A stretch of DNA of 64,000 nt from Anaerovorax odorimutans (GTDB taxonomy: Bacteria > Bacillota > Clostridia > Peptostreptococcales > Anaerovoracaceae): positions 1 through 64,000 of the forward strand of contig NZ_JANFXK010000001.1 of the NCBI RefSeq assembly GCF_024459955.1. Reading direction: 5' to 3'. The position numbers and the translations under genes were made by a program. The first letter of the stretch is position 1. Each line of letters opens with the position of its first letter. The notes below the pieces were generated by a model. The model was not told where the DNA came from, searched no databases, and worked only from the letters and a program-made list of their open reading frames with translations. Shown here in pieces: positions 9,648 through 17,541 of this stretch.

Positions 9648-9938
9648 ATGGATAAAATTATTAGTTGTTGTGGCGTTATTTGTTCGGAATGTCCTTATTA
9701 TCCAACGGATTGTAAGGGCTGTCCTACAATTAAAGGACAAGTCTTTTGGTTGGAATATACAGGTGAAAACATTTGTGGGATATATGATTGTTGTGTAAAC
9801 AGCAAGAAGTTAGAACATTGCGGTAAATGCGAAAAACTTCCCTGTGATAGATTTAATGGTTCTGACCCTACAAAAACGCCCGCAGAGAACGAAAATGATT
9901 TAATTAACCAATTACATCAATTACATTCCATGAAATGA
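9648..9938 (+). CDS. Cysteine-rich DUF3795-type protein
   Basis: A 96-residue protein with eleven or so cysteines in CxxC-like pairs (CCGVICSECPYYPTDCKGCP, CGKCEKLPC). This matches the DUF3795 family, presumed zinc or Fe-S binding and of unknown function. ATG 9648 is chosen because an eight-G run lies 6 bases ahead; ATG 9642 is too close to it. Base composition is clearly more AT-rich than the flanking AraC gene, which suggests recent acquisition. No operon partner. Confidence 0.65.
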   Translation: MDKIISCCGVICSECPYYPTDCKGCPTIKGQVFWLEYTGENICGIYDCCVNSKKLEHCGKCEKLPCDRFNGSDPTKTPAENENDLINQLHQLHSMK

Positions 9939-9976
9939 TACCCTTTCGCTACGAACAGATCTTGATGATAATATGG
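9938..9976 (+). pseudogene. Fragment of a PD-(D/E)XK-like gene
   Basis: Read from 9938 this DNA encodes IPFRYEQILMI, nearly identical to IPFRYEQMLLI inside the intact gene that follows (bases about 10681-10713); the DNA CCCTTTCGCTA is shared. The similarity ends after about 35 bases. It is best read as a leftover of a decayed or recombined paralogue. The rest of the gap to 10081 holds nothing else I can support. Confidence 0.5.
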
Positions 9977-10081
9977 ACATTGCTGCGAAACCCGGGCATT
10001 TCGAATATAAATCGGCAACATCCAAGCTTAACGAGCCCAAGCGCACAAATCGGGATTTGTAATTTTTTTACATGCACCTCC

Positions 10082-10132
10082 TTGACACAGCCCTCTTTTT
10101 ATCGTACCATAAATGTAAAATAATTACATTTA
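10082..10132 (+). promoter_or_regulatory. Sigma-A promoter with dyad operator for the PD-(D/E)XK-like gene
   Basis: TTGACA (10082-10087), a 17-bp spacer and TACCAT (10105-10110) form the promoter. Immediately downstream is a perfect dyad, TAAATGTAA - 5 bp - TTACATTTA (10110-10132), where a repressor would block the start site. The same arrangement precedes the paralogue at 45975. Confidence 0.7.
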
Positions 10133-10146
10133 TCAAGAGAGGGATT

Positions 10147-10962
10147 ATGTTAAGGATTTATGGGGAAATGGATACGAGTCTGCGGCAGATGCGCAGTCTT
10201 CTCAGCACATACGAAAAGGAATTGCAAAGATTGCCCCGCGGCAGTTTGTCTGTTCGCCGGCAAAATTCAAAGTCATATTATTATTGTAATATTTGGTCTG
10301 AAAAAGAAAGGCAGAAGTTTTATCTGAATTTATCCCAAAAGAGGGACCGACAGTTATTGAAGAAATTACAGCGGCGGCGTTTTATAGAGAAAAGCCTTCC
10401 CGTACTCAAACGCGATGTTGCTGTCTTGGAGCAGGCGATAAAAAAATTTATACCTTATGAGCCTGATCGTATTTGTTCGGAGCTTTCCCCCGTATATCAG
10501 GGAATTGAGAAAGATCCGCTGCTGTGGCTGCCGACGGAGCCTGGGCTAAAGGGATGGGCAAAGGAACCTTACGATCGATACATGGGTCATCCGCAGGGGC
10601 TGATTCATGAAACATCCACCGGCCTGAACGTGCGGTCTAAAGCAGAATCTATGATAGCGGACGCATTGACCTTACTGGGGATTCCCTTTCGCTATGAGCA
10701 GATGCTGCTCATAAACGGCAAATCATATGCGCCGGATTTCACAATCTTGCACCCTAAAACCAGGAGGCTATTTTATTGGGAGCACATGGGCAAGATGGAC
10801 CAGCCTGACTATGTTCTTGATAACGGACAAAAAATTATGGATTATCGGCAGGCCGGCATTCGAGCAGGAGATAATTTAATACTGACTTTTGAAGATAAAC
10901 GGCATCCGCTGACAATGCGGGAAATACAAGATACAATCGCTTTACATTTATTAGACGGGTAA
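10147..10962 (+). CDS. PD-(D/E)XK-nuclease-like protein, paralogue 1
   Basis: A 271-residue protein starting at ATG 10147 after GAGAGGG. The N-terminal half is basic and helical (about 20 Lys/Arg in residues 30-110), as in a nucleic-acid-binding region. The C-terminal half has a restriction-endonuclease-like core: RSKAE near residue 162, YAPDFTILHP near 198, then LFYWEHMG where the usual lysine strand lies. The protein at 45975 is a paralogue: RSKAE, PDF-I-HP, RRL-YWEH and GDNLI-T are conserved at the same spacing. Function unknown; nuclease activity is inference. It stands alone with its own operator-bearing promoter and is followed by repeat R2. Confidence 0.7.
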   Translation: MLRIYGEMDTSLRQMRSLLSTYEKELQRLPRGSLSVRRQNSKSYYYCNIWSEKERQKFYLNLSQKRDRQLLKKLQRRRFIEKSLPVLKRDVAVLEQAIKKFIPYEPDRICSELSPVYQGIEKDPLLWLPTEPGLKGWAKEPYDRYMGHPQGLIHETSTGLNVRSKAESMIADALTLLGIPFRYEQMLLINGKSYAPDFTILHPKTRRLFYWEHMGKMDQPDYVLDNGQKIMDYRQAGIRAGDNLILTFEDKRHPLTMREIQDTIALHLLDG

Positions 10963-10984
10963 CACAAATAACACTGATTTTGGC

Positions 10985-11189
10985 GATTTATGTTCCAGAC
11001 AGTGCATTATCATCAGGATGGCCACATATAAAACGCCTGAAAAATCGTCTCCGCACCTTCACTTCGAGAAAAATCGCAAATTAATACAGCGAATTCATCG
11101 ATTGTCTGCAAATTAATTTTTTATTTCTGCAATAATTCCTCATTTTATGTGGCCATTTTATGGAATTCCCCTGTTATGGAACATAAATC
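10985..11189. repeat. Dispersed repeat R2, copy 1 (205 bp)
   Basis: The ends are GATTTATGTTCCA and TGGAACATAAATC; with flanks the inverted repeat reaches about 20 bp with two mismatches (TTTTGGC / AGCAAAA outside). A second nested pair, TGGCCACATA and TATGTGGCCA, lies inside. No gene fits in it. It resembles a miniature inverted-repeat element. Other copies are at 16215 and 56206. Confidence 0.8.
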
Positions 11190-11233
11190 AGCAAAAACGG
11201 CTGTCAGGGGCCGCCTATCTTAACGCCTATCTT

Positions 11234-11261
11234 AAAAGGCAGCAAATTTTCATTTGCTGCC
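11234..11261 (-). terminator. Terminator of the cooS-hydrogenase-SMR-ADH operon
   Basis: On the minus strand GGCAGCAAAT - GAAA - ATTTGCTGCC is followed by TTTT. It lies 27 bp after the alcohol dehydrogenase stop, where the operon should end. Short direct repeats (CGCCTATCTTAA twice; CACTATCTAAA twice) flank it. Confidence 0.75.
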
Positions 11262-11287
11262 AAACATCTCACTATCTAAATCACTAT

Positions 11288-12415
11288 CTAAAACGGCGTC
11301 ACCTGCGCCAAAAGCTGCTCCAAGTCCGATGCCGCTACTTCCCGCGGGTTGGTCGCCGTGCAGGTATCGGCCAGGGCCGCTTCGATCATTTCGTCTTTGA
11401 GCGCACGAACCTGCTCCGGCTCCACATCCAGCTTTTTCAGGGTGTCAGGAATGCCGAAGGCCTTTTCCATTTCGCGGATTCTGCGGATCAGACTGCTGAC
11501 CGCTGTGGCCGTATTGGCGTAAGGCAGGCCAATCAGCTTTGCCATGCGCTGATATTTGCGGGCGGCCACTGTTTTCTCCCTGCTTTCCAGCTGGGCGTTG
11601 AAGGCCAGCACATGGGGCAGGATCATGGCATTGCTGCGGCCGTGGGAAATATGAAATTTTCCGCCTACCGCATGGGCCAGACTGTGGCAGATTCCCAATC
11701 CCGCTGTGTTGAAGGCCATTCCTGCCAGGCAGGCCGCGTTATGGACCTTTTCCCTGGCGACAAGATCATCGCCGTCTCTATAGGCCTGGGGCAGAAAACG
11801 GAACAGCAGAGTGGTCGCTTTTTCCGCCAGTGCATCGGTGAAGTCCGTTGCTTCTGTGGAAACATAGGCTTCCAGAGCATGGGTCAGGGCATCCAGTCCC
11901 GTGTCAGCGGTAATAGCCGGCGGTACGGTTTTTACCAGTTCCGGGTCCAGGATCGCCACCATAGGCTGGAGGGACTGGCTCACCAGGGGATATTTGATTC
12001 CTTCCTGGGCATTGGTGATAACCGAGAATTTGGTCACTTCCGAGCCGGTTCCGCTGGTAGTGGGGATTGCGTAACACTCCTCCACATTTATATAGTTCAT
12101 CTGCCGGGACAGCTCGCGGATGGCCTTGGCAGCATCGATGGATGAGCCGCCTCCCACTGCGATCATGACCTCGGCTTTGCATTCCGCCAGGCACTTGATA
12201 CCTTCCGCCACCACTTCCACCGGCGGATCGGGAATAATATCGCTGAACACGAACACCTGACAGGATTCCAGATGGGATTTCACCTTGTCCACCACGCCGG
12301 ACTGCTCCATAAAACTGTCGCAGACGATGAGAACGCTCTTATTCTTTATTTCATCCAAACGGCCGAGAGAATTCTCGCCGAAAAAAACATTGGTGCTGAT
12401 ACTGAATTCTTTCAT
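11288..12415 (-). CDS. Iron-containing alcohol dehydrogenase (CutO/EutG/PduQ-like)
   Basis: A 375-residue group III alcohol dehydrogenase. [10 protein letters not shown] near residue 88 binds NAD(P), [10 protein letters not shown] near 128 is conserved, and the iron ligands lie in [14 protein letters not shown] near 185 and in [10 protein letters not shown]...[11 protein letters not shown] around residues 245-270. In choline-degrading bacteria such an enzyme reduces part of the acetaldehyde to ethanol and regenerates NAD+, which lets the acylating dehydrogenase keep working. It lies in the operon next to the cut locus rather than among the shell genes, and I see no clear encapsulation peptide at either end. 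It could equally serve general ethanol formation. Confidence 0.8.
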   Translation of the reverse strand: MKEFSISTNVFFGENSLGRLDEIKNKSVLIVCDSFMEQSGVVDKVKSHLESCQVFVFSDIIPDPPVEVVAEGIKCLAECKAEVMIAVGGGSSIDAAKAIRELSRQMNYINVEECYAIPTTSGTGSEVTKFSVITNAQEGIKYPLVSQSLQPMVAILDPELVKTVPPAITADTGLDALTHALEAYVSTEATDFTDALAEKATTLLFRFLPQAYRDGDDLVAREKVHNAACLAGMAFNTAGLGICHSLAHAVGGKFHISHGRSNAMILPHVLAFNAQLESREKTVAARKYQRMAKLIGLPYANTATAVSSLIRRIREMEKAFGIPDTLKKLDVEPEQVRALKDEMIEAALADTCTATNPREVAASDLEQLLAQVTPF

Positions 12416-12430
12416 CTTCCATACTCCTTT

Positions 12431-12754
12431 TTAGTGGGGCGTTCCGAACAGATTCAGAACAACCACGCCGATTAATATCAAAACAATCCCGGCAATCCCT
12501 GCCGGAGTAATTCCCTGCTTGAACAAAAACACGGAAACCAGTGTTGCCACAACGATTCCCAGCCCCGACCATATCGCATAGGCAAAGCTGAGATTGATAT
12601 GCTCCAGGGCCCGTGCAAAACAGTAAAAGCATACGCCGTAGGACACAATTGTAACCAGAGAAGGCCAGAGCTTAGTGAAACCTTCCGTATATTTGAGGAA
12701 GGTGGTGCCGATCAGCTCCCCTCCGATGGCAATAGCCAGAAACAGATTGTACAT
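12431..12754 (-). CDS. Small multidrug resistance (SMR/EmrE-type) exporter
   Basis: A 107-residue protein with four membrane helices. Glu13 in the first helix is the cation-binding glutamate of EmrE, and YAIWSGLG near residue 61 is the helix 3 signature. SMR proteins exchange protons for quaternary amines and other lipophilic cations; relatives are found in several choline utilisation loci. Here it lies between the hydrogenase and alcohol dehydrogenase genes, so export of trimethylamine or a related amine is a plausible role, by inference. SMR proteins often act in pairs; only one is seen. Confidence 0.8.
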   Translation of the reverse strand: MYNLFLAIAIGGELIGTTFLKYTEGFTKLWPSLVTIVSYGVCFYCFARALEHINLSFAYAIWSGLGIVVATLVSVFLFKQGITPAGIAGIVLILIGVVVLNLFGTPH

Positions 12755-12775
12755 GCCCTCTCCTTTCCCACAGTT

Positions 12776-14122
12776 TTACCGTTTATGATACGTTGTATGC
12801 AGCAGCTTCTCCGAAAGGGTTCCCAGGGGAGAGCCGTAAAAATCACGGTACACCCGGGCCACCTGGGGATTGTCAATGGAATTTCTCAGCGACATCTTCG
12901 CATCCTCCGCGTACATGCTTCCGATCCTGCTTTTGCGAATATCATCCACAACCGGGATACAGTGCATCTGCGGCTGTCCCGCGCCGCTGATACATCCGCC
13001 AGGGCAGGTCATGACTTCCACGAAATGATAATCGGAAATATCCCCGCTGAGAAATTTTTCCGCATTGGCCGTGCCGTAAATAACCGCCACATTGATGGTT
13101 TTCCCGTCAATATGGACAGAGGCCCGTTTGACGCCGGTCAAACCGCGGACCGGTTCAAAATCCAACAGATCGTCAGCCGGAGGCCGGCCCGTCAGACTCT
13201 GGTAAGCCATGCGCAGCGCCGCTTCCATCACGCCGCCGGTATTGCCGAAGATAACGCCCGCTCCGCTTCCTTTTCCCAGGATGGAATCGAAGGCAGCATC
13301 AGAAAGGCTGGCAAAATCAATAGCTTCTTCTTTCATCCACTGAGCCAGCTCTTTGGTTGTAATCACATAATCATTGTCCCGCATATCGCTGCACCCGAGA
13401 ACGTTTCCCGCATCGCACAGCTCCGGCCTGCGGATCTCCGCTTTCTTGGCCGTACAGGGCGTCACGTTGACCGTGACGATCTTTGCCGGGTCAAGGCCCT
13501 CTTTTGACGCGAAATAGGTTTTGATGGTCGCCCCCTGCATACCGATGGGGCTCTTGGCGGAGGACAGGTTGCCGATCCGCTCAGGATGGTAAGTTTCCAC
13601 ATATTTTACCCAGGCCGGACAACAGCTGGTAAACTGGGGCAGCGGACCGCTTGCAGTAAGCAAACGGCTGAGAAGCTCACAGCCCTCCTCTATAATAGTC
13701 AGATCCGCGGAAAAGGTCACGTCGAAAACGTAATCCGCGCCCAGGGCTTTCAGAGCAGCCACCATCTTGCCCTCCGCCCAGGTGCCGGCTTTATCCAGAA
13801 AGGCATCCCCCAGCCCCACCCGTACCGAGGGAGAGGTGGAGAAAACCACAATTTTTTCCGGGTCCTCAATCTCTCTGCGGACTAGATCAATTTCCGAACG
13901 AAGGGAAATGGCCGATTCCGGACAGGCAGCGCTGCACTGACCGCAGTTGATGCAGGAAAGCTCCGGCTCCGCACCGGCCCCAAGGGTCTGGGGCCGACCG
14001 GCAACACCGATCTCCTCCTGGCACACCGCCAGACAGTGACCGCATTCCACGCACAAATCATTGTCCTTTACAATCGCCGGATTCCCTTCCGACACTGCGA
14101 CGCAGCGATCATATATATTCAT
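12776..14122 (-). CDS. [FeFe]-hydrogenase, short monomeric type
   Basis: A 448-residue enzyme that makes or oxidises H2. The N-terminus carries two [4Fe-4S] motifs, CVECGHCLAVC near residue 26 and CINCGQCSAACP near 56. The H-cluster motifs follow: TSCCPAWVKYVE (L1), TPCTAKKAE (L2, with Thr in the first place rather than Met) and EVMTCPGGCISGAGQP (L3). There is no NuoE/NuoF-like domain, so ferredoxin is the likely partner. ATG 14122 has AGAGGAG 9 bases upstream. It starts 15 bp after cooS ends, suggesting CO oxidation linked to H2 evolution, or simply shared ferredoxin chemistry. Confidence 0.88.
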   Translation of the reverse strand: MNIYDRCVAVSEGNPAIVKDNDLCVECGHCLAVCQEEIGVAGRPQTLGAGAEPELSCINCGQCSAACPESAISLRSEIDLVRREIEDPEKIVVFSTSPSVRVGLGDAFLDKAGTWAEGKMVAALKALGADYVFDVTFSADLTIIEEGCELLSRLLTASGPLPQFTSCCPAWVKYVETYHPERIGNLSSAKSPIGMQGATIKTYFASKEGLDPAKIVTVNVTPCTAKKAEIRRPELCDAGNVLGCSDMRDNDYVITTKELAQWMKEEAIDFASLSDAAFDSILGKGSGAGVIFGNTGGVMEAALRMAYQSLTGRPPADDLLDFEPVRGLTGVKRASVHIDGKTINVAVIYGTANAEKFLSGDISDYHFVEVMTCPGGCISGAGQPQMHCIPVVDDIRKSRIGSMYAEDAKMSLRNSIDNPQVARVYRDFYGSPLGTLSEKLLHTTYHKR

Positions 14123-14136
14123 AGTCATGATCTCCT

Positions 14137-16143
14137 CTATAATCCTAAACTTTGGCGTTTTTCCAGAATCACCGCTTCCAGAGCCTCCGCAGAAGACGAT
14201 ACATCCGTATCCACCATCAGACGGCCGCCGGTGATTTCCGGCATCTTTTCCGTCAGCACGGAAAGCGCCACCAGGCTTCCGGTAACAAAGGGCGCCAGAC
14301 CCAAATGAACGGTAAAGCCCAGAGCCAGCGCAAATGCTCCGTCAGCCAGGGCCTGTTCCTCCAGCCACTGAGGCGCGGAAATCACGATGGGCAGCTGAGG
14401 AATATCAATGCCCAAATCCTTGGCAATTTCACCCGCCACCAGCTCCATGCGGCCAATGGCCAGACAGGGCCCAAAGTTGAGAACAGGAGGAATCTCCAGG
14501 GATTCGCAGACTTCTCTCAGATTATCGCCCGCCAGAGCGGCAGCCTCAGGGCTCATCAGCCCGCAATTTTCCAGTCCGCCGCAGGTGCAGCCCGCTGACA
14601 GCACCAAAATATCTTTTTTAATCAATTCCTTTGTCAGCTCCACGGTAAAGACATCGTGCCCCTTGGCCCGCAGATTGGAACAGCCCACGACTCCGGCGAT
14701 TCCCTTAATCTTTCCCGCCTTAATCAGATCGATCAGCGGCCCATAGCTGCCGCCGAGAAATTTTTTCAAAGTCACTTCCGTAACGCCGGTAATGGCATTG
14801 CCGTATCCATGAGCAGCCAGAGGATTTTTCCTTGTGCCCCAGTCCTGCTTGGCCGCCGCTTCCGCCAGCACCGACTCCAGAGCCCGGGCCTCCTGGGAGC
14901 CTGCTGCCATCTTGCCCAGAGCATCGGAAAGCTGGACAAACAGCTTCTGCACATCCCCCGGCATACTGATTTTCCGTCTGCCAAAGGATTCCAGGGCCTT
15001 CTCTGCCACAGCCCGGCTGATCTGCTGACGATCTTCATAGCTATATGACATATATTCCGCATTGGCTTTCTTCGCCACATCATCCAGACAGATCTGGGGG
15101 ATGCCCAGTTCCTCGCAGATGGGCTCGATGCCCGGAATCGTGCAATTGAATTCTGAAAGCACCAGATCAATGCAGCCGGTCGCTAAAACAGCTTCGCTTG
15201 TATAGTTATTGCCGGCGTGTCCGCAGAAAGCGTCGCTTCCGGCAGCCTTTCTCAGCTGAAAGTCCTGACCTACACAGGTACAACCCACTATTTTTACCCC
15301 TTTAGCACCCTGCGCCGCTGCCAGCGACTTCACCTCTTCCGAGGAAAGGTATTCCTGCAAATCGCCGAAGAACGCGTGCTGGTGTCCGGTAATCATAATA
15401 TTGACGCAGTCCGGGTCCACCACCCGCAATCCAACCGGTTCAAAGCCGATCTCCCCTTCGCCCATCAGCACATCGTTGATGAGGTTGGTCAGCACCAGTC
15501 CGTATACGCCCGTGGAAATGCCCAGCCGCAGACATTGCAGCAGCATGTCTACCGGATCGGAGTTGAGATTGGTGGAAGTCTTTACCAGAGCATTGAAGAT
15601 TTCATCCTTGGCCCCTCCCGGCATGAGTCCGGTCTTTTTCCAGGCCTCTGTCCGCAGCGGATAAGCCACCTTCTCCACCAGCTCCATCTTTTCATCCACC
15701 GGCCTTCTCAAGTCCGCAAGCACAGCATCAGAAACCTTAGAAGCCTTGTCCCAGTCGCTGAATCCGCTTACGCCCAGCAGCCTGCAAAGACGGTCCAGCG
15801 CCGGAATCCCTTTCAGTGGGACCCGGTCTTTTGCCGCCTTTTTCAACTGTCTGGCCGCGTTTTCCACAACATGGATATAACAGCCGGAACCTGCGGCAAC
15901 GGAACGCAGAAAATTCCGCACAGCAATGGTATCCGCATCGGCCCCGCACACGCCCTTCGGCCTGGCCGGAGAAATACGACACGGCCCGTTGGAGCACAGG
16001 CGGCAGCAGACACCGGAAAGCCCGTATCCGCATTTGTTTTCCTGCTGTATCATTCTGTGATGGGATGTTTCCACATCAAGACCTTCAATAAATTGTCCCA
16101 GCACCTGATCGGCGTCCGGACATATAATTTGCTTATCTGCCAT
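14137..16143 (-). CDS. cooS: Anaerobic Ni-containing carbon monoxide dehydrogenase
   Basis: A 668-residue monofunctional CO dehydrogenase catalytic subunit (CO + H2O to CO2 with transfer of two electrons). The D/B-cluster region reads CGYGLSGVCCRLCSNGPCRI near residue 40, then GVCGADADT. C-cluster ligands are visible in GHAGNNYT, FNCTIPGIEP, VGCSNLRAKGHD, GCTCGGLENCG and FGPCLAIGR. Length is normal. ATG 16143 has GGGAGGATGATT before it. Acetyl-CoA synthase, cooC and cooF are not in the window, so this is not a local Wood-Ljungdahl set. It is followed directly by the [FeFe]-hydrogenase, the SMR exporter and the alcohol dehydrogenase. Confidence 0.92.
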   Translation of the reverse strand: MADKQIICPDADQVLGQFIEGLDVETSHHRMIQQENKCGYGLSGVCCRLCSNGPCRISPARPKGVCGADADTIAVRNFLRSVAAGSGCYIHVVENAARQLKKAAKDRVPLKGIPALDRLCRLLGVSGFSDWDKASKVSDAVLADLRRPVDEKMELVEKVAYPLRTEAWKKTGLMPGGAKDEIFNALVKTSTNLNSDPVDMLLQCLRLGISTGVYGLVLTNLINDVLMGEGEIGFEPVGLRVVDPDCVNIMITGHQHAFFGDLQEYLSSEEVKSLAAAQGAKGVKIVGCTCVGQDFQLRKAAGSDAFCGHAGNNYTSEAVLATGCIDLVLSEFNCTIPGIEPICEELGIPQICLDDVAKKANAEYMSYSYEDRQQISRAVAEKALESFGRRKISMPGDVQKLFVQLSDALGKMAAGSQEARALESVLAEAAAKQDWGTRKNPLAAHGYGNAITGVTEVTLKKFLGGSYGPLIDLIKAGKIKGIAGVVGCSNLRAKGHDVFTVELTKELIKKDILVLSAGCTCGGLENCGLMSPEAAALAGDNLREVCESLEIPPVLNFGPCLAIGRMELVAGEIAKDLGIDIPQLPIVISAPQWLEEQALADGAFALALGFTVHLGLAPFVTGSLVALSVLTEKMPEITGGRLMVDTDVSSSAEALEAVILEKRQSLGL

Positions 16144-16214
16144 AATCATCCTCCCTCATGGTTTTGGTGTTTGGTGTTTGCGCAGCCTGCGGCCGCCAAA
16201 CCGTTAAATCTGGT

Positions 16215-16419
16215 GATTTATGTTCCAAAATGGCTTCTACTGCTGCTGTGTGCACATAGATTTTCGCTTTTCAGAGAATTCATTTGATAATTTTGCTGGT
16301 TTATCAGAATCAGCTTGTATCAACTTGCTTTTTTCTTCCGCATCCTCTTCTGCTCTTTACAAAAGCTACATTTTTTATGTGGCCATATTAGCACATACAG
16401 TCAGTTTGGAACATAAATC
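16215..16419. repeat. Dispersed repeat R2, copy 2 (205 bp)
   Basis: It has perfect 15-bp terminal inverted repeats, GATTTATGTTCCAAA and TTTGGAACATAAATC. Length is identical to copy 1 although the interior differs; TATGTGGCCAT near the right end is shared. It lies between cooS and the end of the microcompartment operon. The bases 16420-16502 hold only a small ATCGCC / GGCGAT stem. Confidence 0.8.
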
Positions 16420-16502
16420 GGCCTTTTGACCGAAAATCAGCTCCGCCGCATCTTAATCGCCAATATCATTAAAGGCGATACTGCCTATGATTTCCAATAT
16501 TA

Positions 16503-16538
16503 GAAAAATGGGGAGGCGGACATGATATCCACCTCCCG
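16503..16538 (-). terminator. Terminator of the microcompartment operon
   Basis: On the minus strand GGGAGGTGG ... CCGCCTCCCC is followed by ATTTTT, 22 bp beyond the last shell gene. It is the end expected for the long cut operon. Confidence 0.75.
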
Positions 16539-16560
16539 CATTGTTTCTGGGTTTCTTCGC

Positions 16561-16851
16561 TTATTTAGCTTCCTTCTTTGCAGGCAGAATGTCTTCAACT
16601 TCTGCGTGCGGACGAGGAATTACGTGTACGGAGATCAGTTCGCCAACTCTCTGAGCAGCAGCAGCGCCTGCGTCTGTAGCAGCCTTAACAGCGCCAACGT
16701 CTCCTCTTACCATTACTGTTACCAGTCCGCCGCCAACGTGTTCTTTACCGATCAGGTAAACGTTTGCAGCCTTTACCATAGCATCTGCAGCCTCGATGGA
16801 GCCTACTAAACCTTTAGTTTCAATCATTCCTAATGCATCATACTTAGTCAT
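16561..16851 (-). CDS. BMC-H hexameric shell protein (PduA/EutM-like)
   Basis: A 96-residue protein that is one BMC domain: [10 protein letters not shown] at the start, [19 protein letters not shown] in the middle and [13 protein letters not shown] at the end, all typical of major shell hexamers. It should form the flat tiles of the compartment wall. AGGAGG lies before ATG 16851. Last gene of the locus, 28 bp after the phosphotransacylase gene; major hexamers are usually highly expressed. The lysine-rich tail PAKKEAK is short. Confidence 0.93.
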   Translation of the reverse strand: MTKYDALGMIETKGLVGSIEAADAMVKAANVYLIGKEHVGGGLVTVMVRGDVGAVKAATDAGAAAAQRVGELISVHVIPRPHAEVEDILPAKKEAK

Positions 16852-16879
16852 CTTTTTTTCCTCCTAAGAAATTTTAACT

Positions 16880-17539
16880 TTATTTTTTTATAATTTTAAC
16901 TTTAGATAACGAATTGAGATTCATAGCATTGGCTTCTTCCGTATCAACGTGACATTCCAGAGCCGATGCGTCGTTTGCTCTTATAGCAACATTGCTGTAG
17001 GTTCCTCCCCGCGGGCCGTCAATCTGGATATCCACGATCTGGCCGTCATGCACGCCGTAGCAGGCTGCGTCGCGCGGTGTCATGTGAATGTGTCTCTGAG
17101 CAACGATCAGACCTTCTGCAGTCTGTACCGATCCCTTAGGACCGATGATGGTGATCCCCGGTGTTCCTGCCAGGTCGCCCGACAGTCTGGCCGGGGCGAC
17201 AGCGCCCAGTTTAAAACCATCTCCTGTCAGGATCTCCACCTGTGTCTTGCTGCGAACAGGACCCAGGACCCGAACCTTTTCAATGGCGCCTTTGGGGCCT
17301 GCGATGGTTACAGTTTCCTTGCAGGCGAACTGTCCGGGCTGAGACAGATCCTTGATCGGTGTCAGCTGATAGCCGGCTCCGAAGAGCGTATCCAGATCTG
17401 CCTGTGAAAGGTGAAGATGGCGGTTTGAAACTCCTACCGGGATACCGTCAGGTTCCTGCTGCGCCCCGGAAGCCGGGGCATTTCCGCCGACTGCTTCCAA
17501 AAGGAGCTTTAGGATAGCTTCATAATTTTCATTTGCCAT
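16880..17539 (-). CDS. pduL: PduL-type phosphotransacylase (CutH-like)
   Basis: A 219-residue zinc enzyme converting acetyl-CoA and phosphate to acetyl phosphate, which releases CoA inside the shell and feeds ATP formation. The two metal-binding motifs are SNRHLHLS near residue 39 and QRHIHMTPRDA near 147. The first 20 residues (NYEAILKLLLEAVGG) form an amphipathic helix followed by a Gly/Ala/Pro linker, the usual form of an encapsulation peptide. It begins 2 bp after the aldehyde dehydrogenase stop, so the two consecutive steps are coupled in expression. Confidence 0.9.
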   Translation of the reverse strand: MANENYEAILKLLLEAVGGNAPASGAQQEPDGIPVGVSNRHLHLSQADLDTLFGAGYQLTPIKDLSQPGQFACKETVTIAGPKGAIEKVRVLGPVRSKTQVEILTGDGFKLGAVAPARLSGDLAGTPGITIIGPKGSVQTAEGLIVAQRHIHMTPRDAACYGVHDGQIVDIQIDGPRGGTYSNVAIRANDASALECHVDTEEANAMNLNSLSKVKIIKK

Positions 17540-17541
17540 TC

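Noticed and set aside
11147-12145. Plus-strand open frame of 332 codons
   Set aside because: Antisense to the alcohol dehydrogenase, which shows clear family motifs; it also begins inside repeat R2.
15217-16287. Plus-strand open frame of 356 codons
   Set aside because: Antisense to cooS, extending into the R2 repeat; rich in His, Arg and Gln as shadow frames are.
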